Source of the DNA: Ruminococcus sp.
Lineage (GTDB): Bacteria > Bacillota > Clostridia > Oscillospirales > Ruminococcaceae
Direction of reading: 5' to 3'
Length of the DNA: 22,044 bases
Assembly (NCBI GenBank): GCA_017961625.1
Contig: JAGCWY010000129.1
Location: 1-22,044 of the forward strand
Position numbers and translations under genes: made by a program. Position 1 is the stretch's first letter, and each line of letters starts with the position of its first letter. Positions 1-7,501 of this stretch are shown piece by piece. A model generated the notes under the pieces. That model saw nothing but the letters and a program-made list of their open reading frames with translations, did no database searches and was not told where the DNA came from.

Positions 1-45
1 ATAATAATAATACATTGAAACTATTATCCGTTGGGGAGGCTAAAA

Positions 46-642
46 ATGCTTTACTATATGCTCAACAAACCGCAGGGTTGCGTTACCGCATGCACTGACG
101 CAGTTCACCATACGGTTATGGAATGCTTCCCAAAGGAGCTCGCAGAAAAACTCCACCCGGTGGGAAGGCTCGACAAGGATACCTGCGGACTTCTGCTACT
201 TACCAACGACGGAAGTCTCGACCTCAGGATAATGCAGCCGAAAAAGCATATCAGCAAGACTTATTTTTTTTACGCTATCGGAAAAATCACAGACGAAAAG
301 ATAAGACAACTAGAAGGCGGCATACCACTGGCCGGCTTTACAACAAAGGAAGCTGTATTCCGCATTGAAAGAGAATACCGTATAGGCGAGCTGGAAAAGT
401 TCATGCCTGAGGATCGCCGGGAACGCTATATGAAAAATCCTGAGGGTCCGGCGTTTTCAGCCTCACTGACCATATACGAGGGCAAAAAGCATGAAGTTAA
501 GCGTATGCTCGAAGCTGTAGGATGCAGAATATTCTATCTCCGCCGCGAAAGTATAGGAGGACTTCGACTCGACGCTTCCCTCAAACAGGGTGAATACCGT
601 ATACTGACACATGATGAAGTCAGACTGCTAAAAGATGAATAA
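46..642 (+). CDS. Pseudouridine synthase, RsuA/RluE type, no S4 domain
   Basis: Predicted to isomerise a uridine in ribosomal RNA to pseudouridine in the cytoplasm. The 198-residue protein opens directly with the catalytic-domain strand LYYMLNKPQG and carries the family signature HPVGRLDKDTCGLLLLTNDG, whose Asp (about D43) is the expected catalytic nucleophile. Later motifs EGKKHEVKRML and RRESIGGLRLD are typical of the RsuA/RluB/RluE branch. The roughly 60-residue N-terminal S4 RNA-binding domain of RsuA and RluB is absent; RluE also lacks it. I chose ATG 46 because GGGGAGG (33-39) sits at ideal distance; a TTG at 31 would lie inside that ribosome site. The window starts just upstream, so the promoter is not judged. 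It converges on a histidine kinase gene. The exact target uridine cannot be told from sequence. Confidence 0.9.
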   Translation: MLYYMLNKPQGCVTACTDAVHHTVMECFPKELAEKLHPVGRLDKDTCGLLLLTNDGSLDLRIMQPKKHISKTYFFYAIGKITDEKIRQLEGGIPLAGFTTKEAVFRIEREYRIGELEKFMPEDRRERYMKNPEGPAFSASLTIYEGKKHEVKRMLEAVGCRIFYLRRESIGGLRLDASLKQGEYRILTHDEVRLLKDE

Positions 643-682
643 AAACAGGGATTATAAGCGTAATGCTTATAGTCCCTGTTTT
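642..682. terminator. Bidirectional intrinsic terminator
   Basis: An 18-bp stem (642-659 with 665-682, one G-U wobble) closes a 5-nt loop. The arms begin with AAAA and end with TTTT, so the hairpin has a U-tract when read from either strand. It lies between the convergent pseudouridine synthase and histidine kinase genes and probably ends both transcripts. Confidence 0.85.
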
Positions 683-711
683 ATATATTGTCTTTCTTTC
701 CTACACTGCCT

Positions 712-3207
712 TTACTTTTCTATGAGCGGAAGTTTCACATGAGCGGTGAACATATCGCCGTCAATGATTATTTCAAACTGACCGCCACAGGCTTCGGTAA
801 AGCTCTTGGCTATAGAAAGTCCGAGACCATTGCCCTCTGTTGTACGCGATCTGTCTCCACGAGCAAAACGCTCCGTTATCTCATCGGGAGTAAATTCCAT
901 CTCCTCAGCGGAGATATTTTTCACAGAAATGTCAGTATATCCGCCTCTGTTTTCAAGATAAACATATATCCTTGTTCCTGCCATTGAATATTTTAACGCG
1001 TTGTCAATAAGGTTCTGCAATACGCGATAAAGCTTCTTTCCTTCTGCCATTATAGGAGCCGCCTGTGCTTTTATATCTGTGCGCACCTCCATGCCGGACT
1101 GTTCTATTCTGTCAGCCATATCTCCTAACACCTGCTGTGTGAGTATAACAGCGTCTATATTTTCGCTGTTCACGTCTGTACGACTTGCGGCCTTTGCAAG
1201 GTCGAAGAGGTCTGATACCATTATTTTAAGCCGCTCGGACTTCTGACTGATTATTGATACATAGTCCTTTGCAGCAGAGCTCATATCCTCATTTGAAAGC
1301 AAATCTATATAGCTTATTATAGAAGTTAGAGGCGTTTTCAAATCATGTGAGACGTTTGTGACGAGCTCCACCTTCATACGCTCCGACTGCACCTGCCTGT
1401 CAACTGCTGTGCGTATACCGTCAGAGATATTATTTAGGTTGTTTGTCATACCATAGGCAGGTGACTTTTCGGGAACAGTACGCGGTGAGTAGTCTCCGCC
1501 GTTCATATCGGATATCTGTTTTGCAACTCCTGCTATCTCCTTGTAGTCGCGTATGCTGAATACCCCATACAGTATTATCAATGGTATGGAACCAAATACA
1601 GCTATCTCAGCCTCACGTGCACTTATCGCTATTACAGTCATCAAGAACCCAACTGCCAGTGCAGCGATAGTCCGGATAATAAATCTTCTGAGGAATATAT
1701 CCTTGCTGAGAGCAAGTTTTTCCAGATGCTTCTTACTGTGTGAATTGAGTTTATTTTTTATGTATGAAACCGTCTTCTTTATGAATCTTCTGTATATGAA
1801 AGAGAGGATACGTCCCACAAGGGTAGTCCTCCAGAAGCTCCTGCACTTAAGGCGTGTAACAATGGTTATGAGGGAGCCAAGACATATTGCATAAAGCACC
1901 GTCATACCGCTACCCTCGATGATGCCCGCCATATCAAAGCTGTAGTACCTTCTAAATTCATTGGTCATATCCCATGCGCCCGATTCGCAAAAAGCGCAAA
2001 CTGCCGCAAGTGAACCTATTATAAGTACTATGGGAAGCTCTGCAAATATATGGTCCGGTGACGATAGCACGAACTTTTTCTTCTCCGTGCTGTAGCCGCA
2101 GCAGAACAGCAGAATCAGGGCAATGATACAGCCTGCGATGCCAACAGGCAAAAGAGGCATCATTCTGCGGACCGAATCATTTTCCAGCTTCTCACGGGCT
2201 GCATTATACTGCTCATACTCGGCAATGAGCTCGTCAGCCGGCTTGATATATATGGTTATATCGCTGTTATCACCGGCGTATCTCTGGAATTCGCTCTTGC
2301 TGACCTTATACCAGCTTCGGCTGTTCTCGTCGAAGAACATATAGGAATCTGTATCCGTTACATCAGACATATCCCAGACATTTTCTACAGTATGTCCATC
2401 TTCCGATATAGTGATCTCCTCATGTCCCTCGAATCTGTCCTCGGGAAGTATATAGTATACGCTGTTCCTGTCGTAGTCAGACTGCTCCAGAGCCTCACGG
2501 TTAGCCTTTGTAACTTCAATGTTCGGGTCGTTATCATATCTCACTCTGTCCGGCACGGGAGTAGTTCCGTCAGTCTTGTAGTATACCTGTATGCCATTGT
2601 CATCTCTGTAGCTGTCAAGCCCCTCCGTATCAAAGTCGTAGAGAACGACTGCATTCTTCGGCATACGACCGTTGGTATATATGTAAGTCACACCGTAATT
2701 TGTAGTATACCAGTAATCATCATGGGTAAAATAGTGATATACCATCATCGGAAAATTTTTCTGCTTTCCGTTGACATATTCTACCGAGTAATCGCCGGCA
2801 AGCTCTGCGGGAGCGCTTTTCGTATTGGTCAGCACATTGTCTCCGCAGCTTGCATAATACTCGAAGCCTTCCGGAACATCAAGTATCAGCTTCCCCTTCT
2901 CGTCCATAAGTCCGAGGTCAAGGAGAGCCTTCTTCACTGACTTCTGAAAATACTCCGAACCTGTGTACTTTCCGTTCTTGTCGGTATACCTCAGGTATAT
3001 GCTGCTCAGAGCCCACAGCCTGTCGTAAAAGCTGTAAAGCTTATCGGAATAGCTGTAGCTCCCGATAACGTCGTCGCGCTGCTGCCGTTCACTGGACGCA
3101 GATATATTTTCGTTTATTATGAAGGCGCCCTGAAATGCACACACGCCGATAAGGGCGCAGGATAATATAAATGCAATGATACGGCTTATGCGTTTTTTCA
3201 AGATCAT
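712..3207 (-). CDS. Large multi-pass sensor histidine kinase
   Basis: An 831-residue membrane sensor kinase that should phosphorylate the response regulator encoded just upstream. An N-terminal hydrophobic segment (about 9-31) and an extracytoplasmic region of about 320 residues precede a cluster of membrane segments starting near 352, 388, 433 and 508. The HisKA motif SHDLKTPLTSIISY has phospho-acceptor His621. The ATPase domain has an N-box near 731 (NLIDNALKY) and a GNGLGLSIA box near 791. The canonical DxGxG box is replaced by a VKNIS-type sequence. The sensor region is unusually large and polar and matches no domain I recognise. The start ATG follows AGGAGTGATCTGA; that ribosome site overlaps the stop of the response regulator gene, 11 bp away, indicating translational coupling. 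The signal sensed is unknown. Confidence 0.93.
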   Translation of the reverse strand: MILKKRISRIIAFILSCALIGVCAFQGAFIINENISASSERQQRDDVIGSYSYSDKLYSFYDRLWALSSIYLRYTDKNGKYTGSEYFQKSVKKALLDLGLMDEKGKLILDVPEGFEYYASCGDNVLTNTKSAPAELAGDYSVEYVNGKQKNFPMMVYHYFTHDDYWYTTNYGVTYIYTNGRMPKNAVVLYDFDTEGLDSYRDDNGIQVYYKTDGTTPVPDRVRYDNDPNIEVTKANREALEQSDYDRNSVYYILPEDRFEGHEEITISEDGHTVENVWDMSDVTDTDSYMFFDENSRSWYKVSKSEFQRYAGDNSDITIYIKPADELIAEYEQYNAAREKLENDSVRRMMPLLPVGIAGCIIALILLFCCGYSTEKKKFVLSSPDHIFAELPIVLIIGSLAAVCAFCESGAWDMTNEFRRYYSFDMAGIIEGSGMTVLYAICLGSLITIVTRLKCRSFWRTTLVGRILSFIYRRFIKKTVSYIKNKLNSHSKKHLEKLALSKDIFLRRFIIRTIAALAVGFLMTVIAISAREAEIAVFGSIPLIILYGVFSIRDYKEIAGVAKQISDMNGGDYSPRTVPEKSPAYGMTNNLNNISDGIRTAVDRQVQSERMKVELVTNVSHDLKTPLTSIISYIDLLSNEDMSSAAKDYVSIISQKSERLKIMVSDLFDLAKAASRTDVNSENIDAVILTQQVLGDMADRIEQSGMEVRTDIKAQAAPIMAEGKKLYRVLQNLIDNALKYSMAGTRIYVYLENRGGYTDISVKNISAEEMEFTPDEITERFARGDRSRTTEGNGLGLSIAKSFTEACGGQFEIIIDGDMFTAHVKLPLIEK

Positions 3208-3218
3208 TCAGATCACTC

Positions 3219-3929
3219 CTATTGTTTCTCCATTTTGTACCCTATGCCCCACACTACCTTGAGGTAGCGGGGATCGCTTGGGTTTATCTCTATTTTTTCT
3301 CTTATGTGGCGGATATGCACCATTACCGTATTCTCTACCGAATAGGACTCGTCGTTCCACACACGGGAGTATATCTCCTCTGCGGAGAATATACGTCCGG
3401 CATTGAGCATGAGGAGCTCCGTTATCTTATACTCGGTCGCTGTGAGCTTTACGGGAGATCCGTCAACAGAAAGCTGTTTTCCTTCCCGGTCAAGAACAAG
3501 TCCTCCTAGTCTCAGCACATTATCCTTCTTCAAGCCCTCGGCAGCTCCGAGACTGAGGTACCGTCTAAGGTTCGACTGCACCCTTGCAACCAGTTCCATA
3601 GGATTGTAAGGCTTGGTTATGTAGTCGTCCGCACCCATGGAAAGGCCGAGTATCTTATCGCTGTCCTCCGACTTTGCGGAAAGCACGATTATTGGTATGT
3701 TTTTCGTTGCGCGTATTTTCATCATAGCCGAAAGACCATCCAGCTTCGGCATCATAACGTCTATGAGTATGAGCTGTATGTCGTTCTGCATGAGAGAATC
3801 TATCGCCTCGAGACCGTTGTACGCTTTGTGAACCCTGTAGCCCTCCCGGGAGAGCAGAGCGGCTATAGCGTTAACGATGTCGTGGTCGTCATCCACCACA
3901 AGAATAGAAGAATTTTCGATATTTATCAT
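3219..3929 (-). CDS. OmpR/PhoB-family response regulator
   Basis: A 236-residue cytoplasmic transcription factor, partner of the downstream kinase. The receiver domain (about 7-125) shows the acidic pair D13/D14, phospho-acceptor D57 in LILIDVMMP, the switch residue S84 and the conserved K106 in TKPYNP. The C-terminal winged helix (about 135-234) contains LTATEYKITELL and the typical ending VWGIGYKME. Length and order are normal for the family. It is the first gene of a two-gene operon. The ATG is preceded by GAAAGGAAATTATC and by a good sigma-A promoter at 3968-3996. Tandem 11-bp repeats at 4035-4056 upstream of that promoter are a likely autoregulatory site. Regulon unknown. Confidence 0.95.
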   Translation of the reverse strand: MINIENSSILVVDDDHDIVNAIAALLSREGYRVHKAYNGLEAIDSLMQNDIQLILIDVMMPKLDGLSAMMKIRATKNIPIIVLSAKSEDSDKILGLSMGADDYITKPYNPMELVARVQSNLRRYLSLGAAEGLKKDNVLRLGGLVLDREGKQLSVDGSPVKLTATEYKITELLMLNAGRIFSAEEIYSRVWNDESYSVENTVMVHIRHIREKIEINPSDPRYLKVVWGIGYKMEKQ

Positions 3930-3967
3930 GATAATTTCCTTTCAGAGACAAAGCGTTATATGTTATT

Positions 3968-3996
3968 ATTTTACCGCTGTGCCTTTCTTCTGTCAA
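3968..3996 (-). promoter_or_regulatory. Sigma-A promoter of the response regulator/kinase operon
   Basis: Read on the minus strand: -35 TTGACA (3996-3991), 17-bp spacer, -10 TAAAAT (3973-3968). Transcription should start near 3961, giving a leader of about 30 nt before the response regulator ATG at 3929. Confidence 0.7.
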
Positions 3997-4034
3997 TATT
4001 ATATCTGCCGAATCTTATTATTAAGCTGATATAA

Positions 4035-4056
4035 TTCTTATGATTTTCTTAAGATT
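4035..4056. promoter_or_regulatory. Tandem 11-bp direct repeat, likely response-regulator operator
   Basis: TTCTTATGATT (4035-4045) is followed at once by TTCTTAAGATT (4046-4056); 10 of 11 bases match. A weaker third copy (9 of 11) lies at 4012-4022. An 11-bp tandem spacing is the usual site geometry for OmpR/PhoB dimers. The site is about 75-95 bp upstream of the predicted start of the adjacent response regulator operon. Confidence 0.5.
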
Positions 4057-4091
4057 TATTCAGACGATATTGGTATTCCCAGTATGGCCGC

Positions 4092-4152
4092 AAAAAGAGC
4101 TCTGAAATGGGAGCTGACTAATAGCTTCTCTTACTTTTTCAGAGCTCTTTTT
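4092..4152 (-). terminator. Strong hairpin terminator of the small minus-strand unit
   Basis: A perfect 16-bp inverted repeat (4092-4107 with 4137-4152) contains GAGCTC and is bounded by A5 and T5 runs, so the minus-strand transcript ends in a U-run. It lies 56 bp beyond the stop of the 44-codon ORF on the same strand. Confidence 0.7.
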
Positions 4153-4207
4153 GAAGTAATGTACTGTTTCCGTCCGAACAAACATACAGTTCCGCAGCTC
4201 TGCCGCT

Positions 4208-4342
4208 TCAGAACCATCTCTGGAACCTGCGCCTGTTTTTCCTTCTGTTTTTTTTGTTGTCGCTGCTGTTTTCCTTAGCGTTCCTTCCTAGCAATGATCT
4301 GCACTTTTTCAGCAGCCCGCAGCTGCAGCATATTTCCTTCAT
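4208..4342 (-). CDS. Candidate small basic Cys-containing protein, 44 residues
   Basis: Not recognised. The predicted peptide starts MKEICCSC, has Cys at 5, 6, 8 and 14, and ends in a strongly basic tail (about residues 30-44, ending RRRFQRWF). It is predicted real mainly because every element of a gene is present at the right distance: a sigma-A promoter with perfect -35 (4378-4406), AGGGAG 8 nt before the ATG, and a hairpin terminator (4092-4152). It lies alone between the CotH gene terminator and the response regulator promoter, on the same strand as both. There is no signal peptide or membrane segment. The transcript of about 280 nt could instead be a regulatory RNA with the ORF incidental. 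A plus-strand ORF across this region runs through the terminator hairpin and is less credible. Confidence 0.45.
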   Translation of the reverse strand: MKEICCSCGLLKKCRSLLGRNAKENSSDNKKNRRKNRRRFQRWF

Positions 4343-4377
4343 AACAAAGTCTCCCTGCTAAACCATAATTTATTCTT

Positions 4378-4406
4378 ATATTATCATTTATCGCGAGATA
4401 TGTCAA
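4378..4406 (-). promoter_or_regulatory. Sigma-A promoter of the small minus-strand unit
   Basis: Minus strand: consensus -35 TTGACA (4406-4401), 17-bp spacer ending in TGA, and -10 TAATAT (4383-4378), making an extended -10. Predicted start near 4371, about 29 nt before the small ORF's ATG. It lies after the CotH gene hairpin, so the small unit is probably transcribed independently. Confidence 0.6.
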
Positions 4407-4443
4407 GATGGGGATGCTTCTTTTTTTCACGGCATTATGAACA

Positions 4444-4478
4444 GGAAAAGCGCCATGCTGTAAAACATGACGCTTTCC
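4444..4478 (-). terminator. Hairpin at the end of the VTC-DUF4956-CotH operon
   Basis: Arms 4444-4457 and 4466-4478 pair over about 12-13 bp with one bulge and one wobble and an 8-nt loop, 22 bp beyond the CotH gene stop. The run of T in the 3' arm is only CTTTTCC, so termination may be partial. Confidence 0.55.
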
Positions 4479-4499
4479 GTAAATATTTACCGGAAGAGA

Positions 4500-6803
4500 C
4501 TATCTTTTGAATTTTGCTGCGGCTACAACGCCTGCAAGAAGAATGAGAGCTGACACACCAAGGAGTATATACGCATTAGTATGGTCGGTCTCCTGAATGC
4601 CGTCCATTGAAGGGAAGCTTCCCATCTGAGGTCTGCTGCTTTTATCTTCTGAGCTGTCTGCACTGCTCTCCTGTCCGCCAGGAGGAGTAATGCCGTCAGG
4701 CATCTGACCGCCGAACATCTCCGAAGGATCGAAGCCCTCAGGCATATTGCCGCCGAAGCTAGGGAAATCACCGCCTTCAGAGCTGAATTCGGGCGTTACG
4801 GCAGAAACCTGGTCCGCATCCGCGCTTTCGTCGCCGCTTTTACTTTTCTCAAAACCCTTACGACTGTTTCCGCCGCCGAATCCGCCGCCCATTGAGCCCA
4901 TATCGGACGTGTTAAGTCCGTCGGTGCTTATAAGTGAAGAAGAATCTGCATTCTGACCCTCTGTTGTCGAGGGAATAGTACCGTCAAGCTGTCCCTCCAC
5001 GCTTTCTGCTCGAAGCTGACAGAATTTACTGATAGCTTCAACGCCTGTCTGGAACTCTTCATAAGTACAGAACTTTGTAGTATCCTTCTGAACGTATTCA
5101 TCTATCATCTCAGCTGTATCGGATATAAGTGAATCAAGGTCGATGCTCTCCATGAATTCGCTGTAGTACTGATGATACATCTCGGTGTACTCTTCATTGT
5201 CAAATATCCATGAAACCATGGGACGGTCGCTCATATCTCCAGAGACAGGATTGTCAATGGGAGAATTAACAGATGAGGAAGCATCACCGCCCATAAAGGA
5301 ACCGTAAGCAAGGTTGTAGTCCCAAGGGATCATTGAGAGCTGACCGTCTTCTTCGTACAGATAATAGTTGTGTATCATCTGACCGGTGTAGCTATCGCCG
5401 TTACAGAGAAAATCGTGTACCACAAAGTATCTGATTACCTCCTCCACATTCACTGTATTTTCGATATCGCTCTGCTCGAGGAGAGCCTTTAGCGAACGAA
5501 TCAGTCTCTTTTTATCAGCTGTATTCACAGTGGTCTTTGCATTGTTGAAGATATTGGAGTAGCTGTCGAAATCGTCGTCAGTATATTTGAGCTTTACGTC
5601 GTCGCTACCCATACCGAAACCACCGAAGCCGCCCTTTCCGTTTTCACCGCCGAACTGAGGCATTTCTCCTCCTCCAAAGCTTGGCATATCTCCACCGAAC
5701 ATCTCTGAAGGGTCAAAGCCTGAAGGAGCTTTTCCGCCTTCTGACTGAGTTGTCTTTTCGCTGCCGGTATCCGTCCTGCTGCTGCCGTCCTTTGACGAAG
5801 CTGAAGGCTTGGAGCCTCCGGGGGCACTTACACCGCCGAACTGAGGTATCTCACCGTCTCCAAAGCTCGGCATATCTCCACCGAACATCTCTGACGGATC
5901 AAAGTCCTCAGGCATATTCCCTGGATTGAACTGCGGCATTTCACCGTTTCCGAAGTCAGGCATACCGTTTTCGCCGTTCGAGGAGTCTGATGGCTTGAAA
6001 CCATTTGGAGAGTTTTTACGGTCGACGGAGGATCCGCTTCTGCTTCCGCTTTTCTGTCTACTGTCGCTTCTGGAAGCCTCTGTGTCTTTGCTGTCAGAGC
6101 TGCTGTTATTTTTATCTGAGCTCTCTGTATTAAAAAAATTCCCCATACTAAAGTCTTTGCCTTTGCCGGGACCTCCGCCGCCGAAACTCATACTGTCTGG
6201 CTTGTAGAGCTCGCCGAAATTGCTACCGTAATTCCTTTCAAGGAAGGATTCCTCTACAGCCTCCACCGCAAGATACAGCCCCCAGTCCTCGCCGTTAACA
6301 GTGATATACGCATAGCTGCACAGCGGAGAATCAACTCCGAAATCATTCATGAGGGTATATGCGATATAATCCTTCATGTAGGTATTGTCCTGTATGATAT
6401 TGTTAAGGCAGAGCTTATCGAGTCCATGATAGCTTTTTGTATTATCGTACTGATCGAATTCTATTTTGAAGCTGTAACGGTTGCTGTTCATATTTTTCAC
6501 AGAGCTGAGGGAAGTATTCCCCTTTCCTCTGATACCGACATTTCTTATGAGCTCACCGTCGATGACGACATTGCAGTTGGTATAAACCTCTTCCTCACAG
6601 ATTTCAAGGAATTCGTCCCAGTCGTCAATGACGATTTCGAATGTATGGACCTTTGACTGATCGAATAGACGGTTCTCATAACCTATGCCTCTTGCCACAG
6701 TCCCTATGCCGAAGGCGCTTCCGTTGCAGAAAATGAGACCGATGATGACCGTCGCCGCAACGATAAGTACACATATTCTGTCTATGCCTTTACGTGCTGA
6801 CAT
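4500..6803 (-). CDS. CotH-kinase-like protein, membrane anchored, with low-complexity inserts
   Basis: A 767-residue surface protein. CotH proteins are secreted or coat-associated atypical protein kinases. An N-terminal signal or anchor (about 10-32) is followed by CotH motifs: RGKGNTSLSS (about 92-101), NNIIQDNTYMKDYIAYTLM, YITVNGEDWGLYLAVEAVEE (about 166-185), and later MIPWDYNLAYGS near 490-500, the usual metal-binding WD region. Between these halves, about 204-397, lies a Ser, Gly, Pro, Met and Phe-rich insert with repeated GFDPSEMFGGDMPSFG units; another copy is in a second such region near 690-715. A C-terminal membrane helix (about 743-763) with tail AAKFKR anchors it; no LPXTG motif is seen. 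It is the last gene of the VTC-DUF4956-CotH operon, 12 bp after the DUF4956 stop. Substrate unknown. Confidence 0.88.
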   Translation of the reverse strand: MSARKGIDRICVLIVAATVIIGLIFCNGSAFGIGTVARGIGYENRLFDQSKVHTFEIVIDDWDEFLEICEEEVYTNCNVVIDGELIRNVGIRGKGNTSLSSVKNMNSNRYSFKIEFDQYDNTKSYHGLDKLCLNNIIQDNTYMKDYIAYTLMNDFGVDSPLCSYAYITVNGEDWGLYLAVEAVEESFLERNYGSNFGELYKPDSMSFGGGGPGKGKDFSMGNFFNTESSDKNNSSSDSKDTEASRSDSRQKSGSRSGSSVDRKNSPNGFKPSDSSNGENGMPDFGNGEMPQFNPGNMPEDFDPSEMFGGDMPSFGDGEIPQFGGVSAPGGSKPSASSKDGSSRTDTGSEKTTQSEGGKAPSGFDPSEMFGGDMPSFGGGEMPQFGGENGKGGFGGFGMGSDDVKLKYTDDDFDSYSNIFNNAKTTVNTADKKRLIRSLKALLEQSDIENTVNVEEVIRYFVVHDFLCNGDSYTGQMIHNYYLYEEDGQLSMIPWDYNLAYGSFMGGDASSSVNSPIDNPVSGDMSDRPMVSWIFDNEEYTEMYHQYYSEFMESIDLDSLISDTAEMIDEYVQKDTTKFCTYEEFQTGVEAISKFCQLRAESVEGQLDGTIPSTTEGQNADSSSLISTDGLNTSDMGSMGGGFGGGNSRKGFEKSKSGDESADADQVSAVTPEFSSEGGDFPSFGGNMPEGFDPSEMFGGQMPDGITPPGGQESSADSSEDKSSRPQMGSFPSMDGIQETDHTNAYILLGVSALILLAGVVAAAKFKR
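5646..5904. repeat. In-frame direct repeat inside the CotH gene
   Basis: The stretch 5646-5718 recurs almost unchanged at 5832-5904, an offset of 186 bp (62 codons). A third, more diverged and partial copy lies at 4708-4776. The repeats encode the MPSFG, MPQFG and FDPSEMFGG peptide units. Being in frame, they could expand or contract by recombination without breaking the gene. Confidence 0.8.
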
Positions 6804-6815
6804 ACTACCACACCC

Positions 6816-7481
6816 TTATCCCATGTAATCGCCATTATAGCTTACGAGAACAGCGCTGCTCACACCCTCGATATCCGCAAGAGCATTGACAAAATCAGTA
6901 TTGTCCTCCTTGAGTCTTATCTCCATATTAAGCTCAACAGAGCCCTTCTGTGCGGTCTTACTCTTTACGACGCATCTATCGGTCTTGCTGTCAAGGAAGG
7001 ACTTAGCCTTCTTTTCACTTTCATGACCGTCGCAACGTACAACTACTATATAAGGATTGCTGCTGGATTTTCTGTTTACAAATACGAGGAGGATAACCCC
7101 AATGATAACGCTACCAATAATAGCAAGGGGTATCATTCCTGCCGCAAGCACGATACCTACCGCGATTGACCAGAACAAGAAGGCAATATCCAGGGGTTCC
7201 TTTATAGCTGTACGGAAACGGACGATAGATAGCGCGCCCACCATACCAAGTGAAAGAACGACATTACTTGTAACTGCAAGAATAACGACGGTCGTTATCA
7301 TAGTAAGCGCCACGAGAGTGGTACCGAAGCTTGACGAGTACATAACTCCTGAGTAGGTCTTCTTATATACGAGGAATATGAATATTCCCAGTCCGAATGC
7401 AAGGATAAGGGCAACAGCCATATCCAGTATGCTCACGCTTGTGATATTATCAAGAAAATTTGACTTTAAAATCTCTTTCAT
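6816..7481 (-). CDS. DUF4956 family membrane protein
   Basis: A 221-residue integral membrane protein of unknown biochemical role. Hydrophobic segments lie at about 18-38, 54-73, 98-117 and 118-136. The conserved family block LGMVGALSIVRFRTAIKEP (about 78-96) joins the second and third segments. A soluble C-terminal domain of about 80 residues has alternating strand and helix character like a small regulatory domain. I chose ATG 7481 (MKEILKSNF) because AAGGAG sits 8 nt upstream; a longer reading would start inside the preceding gene and add an unlikely Arg-rich leader. It lies 20 bp after the VTC gene and 12 bp before the CotH gene. DUF4956, VTC and CotH genes often occur together in Gram-positive bacteria, suggesting one membrane complex or pathway. 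Confidence 0.88.
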   Translation of the reverse strand: MKEILKSNFLDNITSVSILDMAVALILAFGLGIFIFLVYKKTYSGVMYSSSFGTTLVALTMITTVVILAVTSNVVLSLGMVGALSIVRFRTAIKEPLDIAFLFWSIAVGIVLAAGMIPLAIIGSVIIGVILLVFVNRKSSSNPYIVVVRCDGHESEKKAKSFLDSKTDRCVVKSKTAQKGSVELNMEIRLKEDNTDFVNALADIEGVSSAVLVSYNGDYMG

Positions 7482-7501
7482 TTCAATAACTCCTTTGTGT
7501 T

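Noticed and set aside
2392..2940. Plus-strand ORF (182 codons) opposite the first histidine kinase
   Set aside because: Shadow of the kinase sensor region, with no ribosome site or motif.
4084..4278. Plus-strand ORF of 64 codons
   Set aside because: It runs through both arms of a strong hairpin, has no ribosome site, and is antisense to the better-supported minus-strand unit.
5646..5904. CRISPR-like or transposon repeat
   Set aside because: The repeats are in-frame coding units of the CotH protein, too few and too long-spaced for a CRISPR array.
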